Part shown: in pieces, positions 1 through 8,913 of the stretch
Layout of the letters: the number at the start of each line of letters is the position of its first letter
Numbering within the stretch: position 1 is the first letter of the stretch
NCBI RefSeq assembly: GCF_023006325.1
Contig: NZ_JAINDF010000002.1
Span: forward strand, 434,001 to 498,000
Length of the DNA stretch: 64,000 bases
Reading direction: 5' to 3'
DNA from: Kordiimonas marina
Lineage (GTDB): Bacteria; Pseudomonadota; Alphaproteobacteria; Sphingomonadales; Kordiimonadaceae
The notes under the pieces: model-generated
Database searches by the model: none
Seen by the model: the letters and a program-made list of their open reading frames with translations, nothing else
Told to the model about the DNA's origin: nothing
Position numbers and translations under genes: made by a program

Positions 1-2550
1 CGAATTCCAGTGTACGTCACCGATGTCATGGCTGTAGTTAACCGTGAAGTCGATACCGTCGGTGTGCAGGTTACCAGCGTTCGACAGAGCGAGCGGCAGG
101 CCTTTCACAACGGCTTCATCACCAGAGAGGCTACCGTCGATCGGCGAACGCACGATCGCGAGGCAAGCTGCGCTGGTCGGATCCGGGTTATCGAAGCAAG
201 CTGCAAGCGCATCGCCCGGTGCCGGGGTGGTGATCGCCTGGTCGATCTTGATGTTGTAGTAATCGACGGTGACGGTCAGGTTCGGAACCACGGACGGCTG
301 CAGGATCATGCCCAGAGTCCAGCTGTTCGAGGTTTCCGGCTTCAGGTTGAGGTTACCACCACCGGTGAAGTTGGCCTGGCCAGCTGCCGGCTGCGGAATG
401 AAGCCGATAGCACCAGCCGGAGCACCCTGAGCGATACAAACGTCGCGAACGACGCCGGTCGGGATGTTGCCGGTCGGGTTGCCCGAGTCGTCAAGCGACG
501 CACACGGATCGGTTGCCAGGTTGGTCAGCTGCGTGATTTGCGGCGTGAACAGCTCAGCAATGTTCGGCGCACGAACAGCGCGGGCGAAGGTGCCGCGGAA
601 CGTGACGTCGTCAACCGGGGTCCAGTTCAGGCCCAGTTTCCAGGTCGTGGTCTGATATTTCGGGCTCGAGTCCGCATCGACCTTGTAGGACGAATAGCGG
701 AGACCAGCTTCGAGAGTCAGCGACTTGGCGAAGTCTGCATTTTCAACGATCGGGGCGTTGAGTTCCATCATGCCTTCGATAACGCTGTAGCCACCCGAGA
801 TGTTCGGGGACGCACCACCGGCACCACCAAGGTCACCAGACTGCGACAGAAGGTCGGAAGCCTGCGAACCGGTGTATTTCCGGTATTCACCGCCGATAGC
901 GAAGTTAACGGCGTTTTCAGCCCACGGCATGGTGAAGCCGGTTTCGCCGGACAGCGAACCCTTAACCTGGCCCATGTCGAAGCGCGTGGTGATGTTGCTT
1001 TCGCCGCCCAAGAGGTAAGCGTTCTGCTCAGGCGTGATCGAGCCGGTCGGGCCGAAGAAGTCAACCGGGATACAGCCGTCGGACTGGTCGAAACAGCCGT
1101 TCGGGCCGGACATCAGCGACTTGCGGAAGCGCGACTTGAGCCAGTAGCCCTTCTGAACCTGGGTCTGCTCGCTGGCGCCGTAAGATGCCATGACGTCCCA
1201 GTGCATCGACTCATCGATGTCGCCGCGCAGGCCAACTTCAACGTCGAAGTAGGTGGCGCCGAAATCGCTGACACGCGGACCGCCTTCTACGTCACGACGA
1301 CGCAGCTGGGTGGTAACCGAGCGGAAGTTCGGGTCGGATGCGCTGGTTGCGGTTGCAGCCGCGTCACACTCAGCCTGAGTGTAGAGCGGAACGTAGGAAC
1401 CAGCAGTCGGGTCGGTGTCGAACGCACAGAAAGCGTTACGCTGAGCCGTCGACAGGTACGGGTTGCTGAGCGAAACCTGAACGGTATCACCGAAGGAGCC
1501 CGACGGTGCGATCAGCGTGTTAACCGTGTTCTTGGAGAACATGCCGCGCGCATACATCTCGATCTTGTCGGTGATCTGGTAGGTACCGGCGGTGTAGATG
1601 TTGTAGCGCTGGAACGGCGTCTGATAAACGTTCAGCGGGTTGAAGTTGAACGGCGTGTAGGCTGCCGCGAAGGTGCGGTCCGGCTGAACGCCGCCCAGAA
1701 CCAGGTTGCCGTTGTCGGTACCGGTCGGGTTTACGTTGCCGAAGCGGCTGTTGTAGGAGCCGAGGCCGGAACCAGCGCGCGACCCGTCATAGGAATCGAG
1801 GGCGTAGGCGCCATAGTCGCGGTCACCCTGGTAAACCGGGTCGGATTTCTGGTAGCCGACGCTGAGGACGATGTTGCCCTTGCCGTCAGCGAGGTCGGAA
1901 CCCATGGTGAGTTCAACGCGCTTGGTGGTGCCGTCGCCTTTGAAGCTGGTGCCGTAGTTGGCATCAACCTGTACGCCGGTGAAGTGCTTCTTGGTCACGA
2001 AGTTGACCACGCCGCTGATGGCGTCAGCGCCGTAGGTGGTGCTTGCACCGCCGGTCAGCACGTCGATACGGTCGATGAGCGCGATCGGGATGTTGTTCAG
2101 GTCAACACGGCCGCCCAGTTCGGACGGAGCAACGCGGTTGCCGTCGAGGAGCGTCACGTTACGGTTCGAGCCAAGGCCACGCAGGTTGACGAACGAGAAG
2201 CCGCCGTTGCCGTTGTTAACCTGGGCGCCAATGCTCGGGACCATGCCCGGGATATCGCGCAGGATTTCTTCAGCAACGTTGGTTTGCTTGAAGGTCATGT
2301 CGTCTTTGGAAACAACGGAAACCGGTGCAGTCCGAACCAGGTTCGGGTTACGGATCAGGGAGCCGGTTACAACGACTTCCTCAATCTGCATCGTTTTGGT
2401 GTCAGCCTTCTTGGCTGCGTCTTTATCCTGTGCGTAAGCGTTCGTTGCCCCAAAACCCATTGCGACCAGTGCAAGGCCGGTGGCAGCGCTGCCAAGATAG
2501 GCTGCGCGAAGCCGGCCGTTTGCCGCTCCAGTCTTTTCTGTTTGTGCCAT
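1..2550 (-). CDS. TonB-dependent outer-membrane receptor, 3' end beyond the window
   Basis: The reading frame on the minus strand starts at an ATG behind a perfect AGGAGG and stays open for 850 codons to the window edge, so the C-terminal strands are missing. A signal peptide ends near AYAQ (residues ~40-43). It is followed by a TonB-box-like stretch (EEVVVTGSLI) and a plug domain with the typical LRGLGSNRNVTLLDG and GGASTTYGADAISG motifs, then long beta-barrel repeats. Family knowledge: such 900-1100 aa receptors import siderophores, oligosaccharides or peptides with TonB/ExbBD energy. The substrate cannot be read from the sequence, and no regulator or enzyme partner lies upstream. The plug motifs resemble the large receptors expanded in sphingomonad-type alphaproteobacteria. 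The class call is firm; the substrate is unknown. Confidence 0.95.
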   Translation of the reverse strand, partial: MAQTEKTGAANGRLRAAYLGSAATGLALVAMGFGATNAYAQDKDAAKKADTKTMQIEEVVVTGSLIRNPNLVRTAPVSVVSKDDMTFKQTNVAEEILRDIPGMVPSIGAQVNNGNGGFSFVNLRGLGSNRNVTLLDGNRVAPSELGGRVDLNNIPIALIDRIDVLTGGASTTYGADAISGVVNFVTKKHFTGVQVDANYGTSFKGDGTTKRVELTMGSDLADGKGNIVLSVGYQKSDPVYQGDRDYGAYALDSYDGSRAGSGLGSYNSRFGNVNPTGTDNGNLVLGGVQPDRTFAAAYTPFNFNPLNVYQTPFQRYNIYTAGTYQITDKIEMYARGMFSKNTVNTLIAPSGSFGDTVQVSLSNPYLSTAQRNAFCAFDTDPTAGSYVPLYTQAECDAAATATSASDPNFRSVTTQLRRRDVEGGPRVSDFGATYFDVEVGLRGDIDESMHWDVMASYGASEQTQVQKGYWLKSRFRKSLMSGPNGCFDQSDGCIPVDFFGPTGSITPEQNAYLLGGESNITTRFDMGQVKGSLSGETGFTMPWAENAVNFAIGGEYRKYTGSQASDLLSQSGDLGGAGGASPNISGGYSVIEGMMELNAPIVENADFAKSLTLEAGLRYSSYKVDADSSPKYQTTTWKLGLNWTPVDDVTFRGTFARAVRAPNIAELFTPQITQLTNLATDPCASLDDSGNPTGNIPTGVVRDVCIAQGAPAGAIGFIPQPAAGQANFTGGGNLNLKPETSNSWTLGMILQPSVVPNLTVTVDYYNIKIDQAITTPAPGDALAACFDNPDPTSAACLAIVRSPIDGSLSGDEAVVKGLPLALSNAGNLHTDGIDFTVNYSHDIGDVHWNS

Positions 2551-3071
2551 GAGAGTTCCTCCTCTTTCGTTTTGGCATTCAACCTCTCCGGCGGACTACG
2601 AAAGCCCACTATTGCGAGGTGAAATGTTTGTCTCATGAGGGGAAGGCGTTTTAGAACTGAAAAGACGTCATTATTATTTAATAATTACAAAATAGTTATG
2701 TTTGAGTAACAAAAAAATCACATAAAACCAAGTACTTATTCATTATGTTTAGGCTATTGGTTTATTGATTACTTAAATTAATCTTATGTCCATTCTGAAA
2801 TAGACCAAATATATAATCCATTTGATTTTATGACTTAAGTTTATGCCTGTGACGGCAATGATATGCTTCCGTGTTTAAGACAGCCAAGAGGGATGCATAC
2901 CTCATGAAAAAAGACGTGCGGCAAGCCACACGTCTTAAGCTTAGTGGAGGTTATATCGCCCTGGGCATTCATCGGGGGGATTGCGCCGGGCTTACAGGCG
3001 GGTGTTTTAAAGCGGTGCTTGGGCACACCGCATCCTGGATGCCTGTAGGGATGATACGGCTATGCGGGCGC
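2551..3071. other. Gene-free AT-rich leader between the TonB receptor and rsmD
   Basis: About 520 bases without a credible gene. Positions ~2640-2850 are strikingly AT-rich compared with the GC-rich surroundings and lie directly upstream of the receptor start, so they probably hold its promoter and any operators. The rest carries one terminator-like hairpin. A 61-codon minus frame at 2841-3026 has no Shine-Dalgarno sequence, no recognisable domain and runs through that hairpin, so I do not call it a gene. Confidence 0.6.
2906..2936 (-). terminator. Rho-independent terminator downstream of rsmD
   Basis: AAGACGTG at 2911-2918 pairs with CACGTCTT at 2929-2936 around a 10-nt loop. On the minus strand the stem is followed by a run of six T. 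It lies ~135 bases past the rsmD stop codon and is oriented to end the rluB-rsmD transcript. Confidence 0.7.
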
Positions 3072-3638
3072 TCAGCCTTCGGCGTCCGTGCGCTTTTTCA
3101 GGAAAACAATACGCTGCTGGCCCTGCTGGCGTTCATCGACCAGTTCCAGCGCTTCCGGGAAATCGGTGTCGTCATCGCGGGCGAGCTCGCAGATGATGGC
3201 GCCGTCTTCCGCCAGCCAGCCGCCGCGGAGGATGGCATCGAGCGCCGGGCGCACCAGCCCCATCCGGTAGGGCGGGTCCATGAAGATAAAGTCGTGGGCG
3301 TCCTTTGAGGTGGGCAGCGCGCCAGCGTTCGCGCGCAGGACGGTTGTCTCGGCCTCGGCGTGCAGGGTGGCGATATTGGCCTTCAGGCACTGAAGCGAGG
3401 CGGGAGCCTGTTCGACAAAGGTGATATGCGCGGCCCCTCGCGAGAGGGCTTCAAGCCCCAACGCCCCGGTGCCGGCAAAAAGGTCGGCGACGCGGGCGCC
3501 GGCCATGTCCGGATAGCGCCGGTGCATCAGCATGGAGAAGACGCGCTCGCGCATCCGGTCGGTGGTCGGGCGAATATCTTTGCCTGGCGGGACATCAAGG
3601 CGGCGTCCCTTATGACGTCCGGCGATGATGCGGGTCAT
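3072..3638 (-). CDS. rsmD: 16S rRNA (guanine-966-N2)-methyltransferase RsmD
   Basis: This 188-aa protein has the usual RsmD size. Residues 1-10 (MTRIIAGRHK) are the family N-terminus, residues 52-61 (DLFAGTGALG) form the SAM-binding loop, and DPPY at 121-124 is the catalytic motif of N2-guanine/N6-adenine methyltransferases. It methylates G966 of 16S rRNA in the assembled 30S subunit. Its ATG overlaps the stop codon of rluB by four bases (ATGA), so the two are translationally coupled and cotranscribed. Function is inferred from strong family resemblance. Confidence 0.95.
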   Translation of the reverse strand: MTRIIAGRHKGRRLDVPPGKDIRPTTDRMRERVFSMLMHRRYPDMAGARVADLFAGTGALGLEALSRGAAHITFVEQAPASLQCLKANIATLHAEAETTVLRANAGALPTSKDAHDFIFMDPPYRMGLVRPALDAILRGGWLAEDGAIICELARDDDTDFPEALELVDERQQGQQRIVFLKKRTDAEG

Positions 3639-4786
3639 TTGCGGCGTCCGCCTTTCGGCCCGGCTTTGGGTGCATGATGGGCCGGGCGCGTGCCCGGCTT
3701 ACTGGTGGGTTTCCCAGTAGGTTTCCCAGTAGGCTTTCCGGCGGGCTTGCCGCTGCTTTTGCTGACAGGCCGGCCTTCTGATCGTTGGCCAGGTTTTTGG
3801 CCCTGGCGTGGCCCCGGCTTCTGGTCCCGCTTCTGGTCGGTCTTCTGATCGCCCGCCCGCGCTTCCGCTTTGCTGCGCGGCCTGCGCATAGACGGGGCCT
3901 TGGCGTCGTCACCTTCCAGTTTGTTGAAGGGCCGGCGGCGCCTAGTGCCCGGCTTTACCTTTTTCGGCTTCGGCTTGGCCCATTTGCTGGGGTCGAGTTT
4001 CTTTTCGGGGGCGGCGACGCTTTTGGGCGCATCCTTGAAAAAGTCCCCCAGCACGTCATGGAGCTGCTTTTCGCCAACCGAGGCCGACGCCCCCGGCTGC
4101 AGCGTGCCCAGAGCGAACGGGCCGTAATGGGTGCGGATCAAGCGGTTCACCACCAGCCCCAGATATTCCATTACCCGCCGGACTTCGCGGTTCTTGCCTT
4201 CGCGGATCGCGACGGTCATCCAGGCGTTGGTGCCCTGAACCTTCTCAAGCCGGGCCTCGATGGCGCCATAATGGGTGCCGTCGATGGTGACGCCGTCAGC
4301 CAGTTTCTTGAGCGCTTTTTCGTCAACGCGGCCATGCACGCGCACGCGGTAGCGGCGCACGATCTCGGACGACGGCAGCTCCAGCCAGCGGGCAAGCGCA
4401 CCGTCGTTGGTCAGCAACAGCAGGCCTTCGGTGTTCATATCCAGCCGCCCGACCGCGATCACCCGACCCATATGGTTTGGCAGCTTGTCGAACACGGTGG
4501 GGCGGCCTTCAGGGTCCTTGTGGGTCGTCAGCGTGGCCTTGCGCTTGTGAAAGCGCCACAGCTTGGTCTCCGACACTTCGCCGACCGCTTCGCCGTCCAC
4601 CCTGATGCCGGCCAGGCTTTCCACCAGTATGGCCGGGCTTTCCAGCACCTTGCCCTGCAGGCTGATGCGGCCTTCGCCGATCATGCGCTCGACATCGCGG
4701 CGTGAGCCGACGCCTGCGCGCGCCAGCGCCTTGGCGATACGTTCGCCTTTCTGCTCGCCCGTCTGTTCGTCGGTTCCGTCGGTCAT
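3635..4786 (-). CDS. rluB: 23S rRNA pseudouridine synthase, RluB/RsuA family, with a basic C-terminal tail
   Basis: I place the start at the ATG ending at 4786 (MTDGTDEQ), giving 383 aa. The open frame extends upstream, but the next ATGs fall towards the divergent tadA leader. Residues ~15-60 form an S4 RNA-binding domain. GRLD at 113-116 followed by NTEGLLLL holds the catalytic aspartate of the RsuA/RluB/RluE family. After residue ~265 comes a low-complexity tail rich in K, R, P and G with KPxGK repeats, unlikely to fold and likely RNA-binding. The family isomerises uridines in 23S or 16S rRNA; RluB (U2605) is the best fit, but RsuA/RluE specificity cannot be excluded. It overlaps rsmD by 4 bp. 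Confidence 0.9.
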   Translation of the reverse strand: MTDGTDEQTGEQKGERIAKALARAGVGSRRDVERMIGEGRISLQGKVLESPAILVESLAGIRVDGEAVGEVSETKLWRFHKRKATLTTHKDPEGRPTVFDKLPNHMGRVIAVGRLDMNTEGLLLLTNDGALARWLELPSSEIVRRYRVRVHGRVDEKALKKLADGVTIDGTHYGAIEARLEKVQGTNAWMTVAIREGKNREVRRVMEYLGLVVNRLIRTHYGPFALGTLQPGASASVGEKQLHDVLGDFFKDAPKSVAAPEKKLDPSKWAKPKPKKVKPGTRRRRPFNKLEGDDAKAPSMRRPRSKAEARAGDQKTDQKRDQKPGPRQGQKPGQRSEGRPVSKSSGKPAGKPTGKPTGKPTSKPGTRPAHHAPKAGPKGGRRK

Positions 4787-4899
4787 AACCTGCCTCATGC
4801 TCTTCAAATCGCGCGCACCATATAGGGCGGGGGGCTTACGCGCAAGCAACCCGGTCATGGCTCTTGACCTTTTCATGCACGCAAACGATGCTCGCGGCC

Positions 4900-5355
4900 A
4901 TGATAGATCATTTTCCGCATATGCACAGGGCGCTTGATGAAGCCCGCAAGGCGGCTGCGGCTGGCGAGGTGCCGATCGGCGCCGTGATCACCGGGCCGGA
5001 CGGCCAGGTGCTGGCGGCCGCGGGCAATTCAATCGTCGGCCCGAAGGACCCAACGGGCCATGCCGAGCTTATCGCGATCCGGCAGGCGGCGCAGAGGCTT
5101 GGCTCCGAACGGCTGGAAGGCTGTGACCTCTATGTGACGCTGGAGCCGTGCGCCATGTGCGCGCAGGCCATGGCCTTCGCCCGCATCCGGCGGGTCTATT
5201 ACGGCGCGGAGGACCCGAAGGGCGGCGGCGTCACCGTCGGTGCCCGTATCTTCAGCCAGCCCACCACCCACCACCGGCCGGAGGTGTATGGTGGCATCCT
5301 CGAAGACGAAGCGGCGAAACTCTTAAAGGATTTTTTCCGCGCTCGCCGTTCGTGA
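4900..5355 (+). CDS. tadA: tRNA-specific adenosine deaminase TadA
   Basis: From the ATG at 4900 the product is 151 aa, close to the E. coli enzyme; in-frame ATGs at 4864, 4888 and 4921 are alternatives and none has a clear Shine-Dalgarno sequence. HAE at residues 54-56 (zinc ligand and proton-shuttle glutamate) and PCAMC at 83-87 (two zinc cysteines) are the deaminase signatures. TadA converts wobble A34 of tRNA-Arg(ACG) to inosine and is normally essential. It is transcribed divergently from rluB, with very little space for two promoters if the far upstream start is used. Confidence 0.93.
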   Translation: MIDHFPHMHRALDEARKAAAAGEVPIGAVITGPDGQVLAAAGNSIVGPKDPTGHAELIAIRQAAQRLGSERLEGCDLYVTLEPCAMCAQAMAFARIRRVYYGAEDPKGGGVTVGARIFSQPTTHHRPEVYGGILEDEAAKLLKDFFRARRS

Positions 5356-5381
5356 GGTCAGCATAAGCGCGTTTCGTGGTC

Positions 5382-6002
5382 TTAGGATGCCGCTTGGGGT
5401 TTGGGGCGCGGTAAGTGGCCCCAGGCAACCTGCTGGAGCTGCTCATTTTCATAGACGCCTTTGCTCGCGACCGCCCAGAGGTCGAAATCCGGTGGGTTGC
5501 GCCGGACCAGCACGCGCTTGAAGCCTGCGGTATGGAGCGCATTGCCCAGTATCTGTTGGGTGAAGCCGGTCTTGTGCGCCATATAATGGGCACCCTTGGC
5601 GAGCGAGCCACGGTGGCCATACAGCATATCCAGCGGGTAAATGGGGCCGGAGGGGGACATATACAGGGGCTCCATGATTTTGCCTGCCGCGATCGCCTCG
5701 CAGACCGGCTGGATATCCGGGCAGGTGATGATGGCAAACCCGTCCGGCTTCAGAATGCGCAGGAACTCGGACATGGCGGTCTGCACCTGATGCGGGAACA
5801 GATGTTCGATGCTGTGGCTCGAAAAAAGTGCGTCGAATGTATTGTCGTCGACATTGGACATGTCGAGCATGTCGCCGACGATATCGGGCTTGACGGTCTC
5901 GTCGATATCGAACCGGACTTCCTGCCAATCAGGGGTGTTGAAGGTGCGGGTTGTCATGTCTTTATGCTTTTTACCGCAGCCTATATGCAGAAATTTTTTC
6001 AT
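5382..6002 (-). CDS. Class I SAM-dependent methyltransferase (methyltransferase type 11-like)
   Basis: The start at 6002 is chosen because AAGAAGGGG lies just upstream of ATGAAAAAA, giving 206 aa. LHIGCGKK near the N-terminus is the SAM-binding glycine loop, and FSSHSIEHL plus a following LRILKPDGFAIITCPD stretch match motifs of methyltransferase type 11 proteins. These often act on small molecules or cell-surface sugars; the substrate is not identifiable. It converges on tadA with 26 bases between stop codons and is monocistronic as far as can be seen. Confidence 0.8.
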   Translation of the reverse strand: MKKFLHIGCGKKHKDMTTRTFNTPDWQEVRFDIDETVKPDIVGDMLDMSNVDDNTFDALFSSHSIEHLFPHQVQTAMSEFLRILKPDGFAIITCPDIQPVCEAIAAGKIMEPLYMSPSGPIYPLDMLYGHRGSLAKGAHYMAHKTGFTQQILGNALHTAGFKRVLVRRNPPDFDLWAVASKGVYENEQLQQVAWGHLPRPKPQAAS

Positions 6003-6157
6003 GAGGGCCCCTTCTTGGCCAGTCCTTATGGGAGTATCCCTGCTATTGAATATTGCGGGGTCGGTCAAGCGCCGATGAAAAGGCGTGCGCTATTCCAAAG
6101 CGAGATAAAGATCAAAGACCTAGAGACTTTTTTCGCGCGTGACGCTAAGCTCGGGTT

Positions 6158-7492
6158 ATGGAACAGGAACTTATCGAAAAGATAACAGCCTATGTGATGA
6201 AGAGCTGGGCTTGGGCGCAGGCCAATGTGCTAGAGCCCACGCGCCTGATCGAGCTTGCGGTCATCATCGTTATCTTCCTCCTGTCAAAATTTGCCTGCGG
6301 GCGGTTGCATAAGGGGCTTACCAAAGCTTTCGGCGACCATCCTGTGTTCACCCGTCTCGACCGGCGCTTCCTGGAACCGGTGATGGTGGCGGCGGTGTCG
6401 CTGATGCTGATGTGGACGGCGATCCTGATCCTGCAGCCCTTCTTCCATACCTATTTGCTCAGTATCGCGACCAGCCTGTTCACCGCCTGGCTGGTGATCC
6501 GCCTGGCGGTCAGCATGATCGCGAACCGGGAACTGGCGCGGCTTGTCGCCTGGGTTGCCTGGGTGATTGCCGCGCTCAATATCGTCGGACTGTTGGACCC
6601 GATCACCGCCGTTCTCGCGTCGGCACGCCTGCCGCTCGGTGAATCGCAGCTGAGCGTTCTGGACATCATCCAGGGTATCTTCACCTTCGCCATCATGTTG
6701 TGGGGCGCGGTTGCGCTGTCCGACCTGATGGAAAAAAGGGTCAATACGCTGGCGTCCGTGCCGCCGAGCGCGCGGGAGCTGATGAACAAGTCCAGCAAGA
6801 TCATCCTGGTCGCGCTGGCTTTCCTGATCTCGCTAAAAGCCACGGGGATTGACCTCACGGCACTCGCCGTCTTCGGTGGTGCCCTTGGTGTCGGTATCGG
6901 CTTCGGTCTCCAGAAAGTGGTGGGGAACTTTATCTCCGGCATCATCCTGCTCGTCGATCGTTCGATCAAACCGGGTGACGTGATCGAGACTGCCGGCACC
7001 TATGGCACCATCAACAAGCTGGCGGCGCGCTATACCAGCGTCATCACCCGGGACGGCACAGAATTCCTGATCCCGAACGAGGACATGATCACCCAGCCTG
7101 TGGTAAACTGGTCGCACAGCCACCGGTTGGTCCGCCGCCATATTCCGGTGCAGGTCAGTTATGGCAGCGATATCCGCAAGGCCATGCAGCTGATGGTGGA
7201 CGCCGCTTTGGAGGAAAGCCGTGTCCTCAAGGCCCCGGAGCCGCGGACGCTCGTCAGGGCTTTCGCCTCGGACGGCGTGGACCTGGAGCTTCGCCTGTGG
7301 ATCGAGGATCCGCAAAACGGTGTCGCCAATGTGGCCAGCGAAGTGATGCTGCATATCTGGGACAAGTTCCATGCCGAGGGCATCGAGTTCCCGTTCCCGC
7401 AGCGGGTGGTGCATATCACCCACGATATGGACACGCCGCCCGCGGGTATCATGCCCGGCATGGAAGTCGGCGCCCGGGTCGCGGACGAGTAA
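6158..7492 (+). CDS. Small-conductance mechanosensitive ion channel, MscS family
   Basis: 444 aa. The first ~220 residues contain about five hydrophobic segments. The pore helix and beta domain follow, with the Gly/Ala-rich pattern GGALGVGIGFGLQKVVGNF, then the NFISGIILLVDRSIKPGD motif typical of the MscS beta domain. Channels of this family open under membrane tension to release solutes on hypo-osmotic shock. The N-terminus is longer than E. coli MscS (286 aa), as in YbdG/YnaI-type members. It stands alone, 107 bases before the next plus-strand gene. Confidence 0.92.
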   Translation: MEQELIEKITAYVMKSWAWAQANVLEPTRLIELAVIIVIFLLSKFACGRLHKGLTKAFGDHPVFTRLDRRFLEPVMVAAVSLMLMWTAILILQPFFHTYLLSIATSLFTAWLVIRLAVSMIANRELARLVAWVAWVIAALNIVGLLDPITAVLASARLPLGESQLSVLDIIQGIFTFAIMLWGAVALSDLMEKRVNTLASVPPSARELMNKSSKIILVALAFLISLKATGIDLTALAVFGGALGVGIGFGLQKVVGNFISGIILLVDRSIKPGDVIETAGTYGTINKLAARYTSVITRDGTEFLIPNEDMITQPVVNWSHSHRLVRRHIPVQVSYGSDIRKAMQLMVDAALEESRVLKAPEPRTLVRAFASDGVDLELRLWIEDPQNGVANVASEVMLHIWDKFHAEGIEFPFPQRVVHITHDMDTPPAGIMPGMEVGARVADE

Positions 7493-7599
7493 GCTTTTCC
7501 GGAACTACCCTGGCAGGTGTAATGGGGGCGCCTGCCCACTAAAACCACAAACCACCACGACAGGAGGACCATACACCAGCATAACAAGGGGAGGGACCG

Positions 7600-8037
7600 A
7601 TGAATGTTGGTAAGTTCATTCTGAATGTTGTTGTCGCGTATGTGTTGTTTGCCGTTCTCTATACGGCGGTCGAGATGTGGGTTCTCGCCGATCAGGTGGC
7701 GGCGATGAAGCCGCTGATGAAAGACCCGGCCGAGACCACCATCAGCTATGCCTACTATCTGGTGCAGACCATCGTCTTCGTGTGGCTGTTCGGCAAAGTT
7801 GCCGGTGGCCGCACCCTGATGGACGGCGTGACCTTCGGTATCATGCTGGCGCTCTATGCATCAGCCTCCAGTGCGACCATGATGGTGGCATTGAAGGGTT
7901 TCCCGGAAGGTCAGATACTGCCCTGGACCATCGCCAACATTGTGGTGTTCGCGGTCATCGCGGCGGTGCTTTCGCTTCTGGATGCGAAAGGCTGGGGCGT
8001 GATGGCGACCGCGTCGGACGGCGATGAGGGCGACTGA
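7600..8037 (+). CDS. Hypothetical four-helix inner-membrane protein
   Basis: 145 aa behind a strong AAGGGGAGGG. Four hydrophobic segments can be seen, at roughly residues 7-28, 50-70, 77-100 and 108-128. The C-terminus is acidic and short. I do not recognise the family with certainty; the layout resembles small bacterial DUF1761-like or other uncharacterised membrane proteins. It converges on the aminotransferase gene with only 12 bases between the stop codons and no terminator visible. No function can be assigned. Confidence 0.75.
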   Translation: MNVGKFILNVVVAYVLFAVLYTAVEMWVLADQVAAMKPLMKDPAETTISYAYYLVQTIVFVWLFGKVAGGRTLMDGVTFGIMLALYASASSATMMVALKGFPEGQILPWTIANIVVFAVIAAVLSLLDAKGWGVMATASDGDEGD

Positions 8038-8049
8038 GAAGGCGACTGA

Positions 8050-8901
8050 TCAGGCGTTCATGAAGTCCATATAAGCTGCCGCAAGGCGGGAGGCGACGGG
8101 GCCTGGGGTGCCGTCGCCAATTTTGTTGCCATCCAGCTCGATGATCGGCATCGCCCCGGCGGTGCTGCTGGTCAGGAACAGCTCGGCGGCGTCTTTCGCT
8201 TCCTCGAGGCTGAAGGCGCGTTCTTCGATTACCATCTGGTGGCCGTGCGCCAGCTCGCTCACCGTCATCCTTGTGATGCCGGGCAGGATATTGTCGGCGG
8301 TCGAGCGGGTGACGAGTGTGCCATCCTTCGTGACCATCCAGATATTGGTGCTGCTGCCTTCGGTGACGAAGCCGTCCTTGTCGACCAGCACTGTTTCGAA
8401 GGCACCAGCATCGCGCGCGGCCTGTTTCGCCAGCACGTTCGGCAGCAGGGACACGGATTTCACGTCGCAGCGGCCCCAGCGGATGTCCGGATGGCTGACA
8501 GCCTTGACACCGGCCTTGGCCCGCGCGGCGACCTGGTCGAAATCAACCCGGCGGCAGGTGATCACGAGGGCGGGCCAGCTATCTGCCGGGAAGCCGTGGT
8601 CACGCTTGGCGACGCCGCGGGTAACTTGGATATAAAGGAAAGCATCCCGCGCCCGGTTCTGGCGGATCACTTCCTTGAAGACGGCGGTCATGGGCCCACG
8701 GTCCATCGGGGCCTGAATGCTCAACTCACCCAGCGAGCGCCACAGGCGGTTCAGGTGCGGCTCCAGGTCGACCATGCGCCCGCGCCTGACGGCGATGCCC
8801 TCATAAATCCCGTCCGCGAACTGATAGCCCCGGTCCTCGATATGCACATAGGCATGGCTAAGCGGAACATAGGCACCGTTGACATAGGCGATACGGGACA
8901 T
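8050..8901 (-). CDS. dat: D-amino-acid aminotransferase (class IV PLP enzyme)
   Basis: 283 aa, the usual length of D-alanine aminotransferases. GYQFADGIYE near residues 26-35 and the lysine in CDVKSVSLLPNVLAKQ (PLP Schiff base) fit D-AAT rather than branched-chain aminotransferases, which have a different loop here. EGSSTNIWMV holds phosphate-binding residues. The enzyme interconverts D-alanine and D-glutamate with 2-oxo acids, feeding peptidoglycan precursors or D-amino-acid breakdown. It follows the MFS gene by 12 bases, so the two are likely one operon. Confidence 0.88.
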   Translation of the reverse strand: MSRIAYVNGAYVPLSHAYVHIEDRGYQFADGIYEGIAVRRGRMVDLEPHLNRLWRSLGELSIQAPMDRGPMTAVFKEVIRQNRARDAFLYIQVTRGVAKRDHGFPADSWPALVITCRRVDFDQVAARAKAGVKAVSHPDIRWGRCDVKSVSLLPNVLAKQAARDAGAFETVLVDKDGFVTEGSSTNIWMVTKDGTLVTRSTADNILPGITRMTVSELAHGHQMVIEERAFSLEEAKDAAELFLTSSTAGAMPIIELDGNKIGDGTPGPVASRLAAAYMDFMNA

Positions 8902-8913
8902 GAGGGACTCCTC

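Noticed and set aside
10-2622. 870-codon open frame antisense to the TonB receptor
   Set aside because: It is the exact complement frame of the receptor gene and shows no domain or ribosome site. GC-rich codon use keeps this frame open.
2841-3026. 61-codon minus-strand frame downstream of rsmD
   Set aside because: No ribosome site, runs through a terminator hairpin and has no similarity that I recognise.
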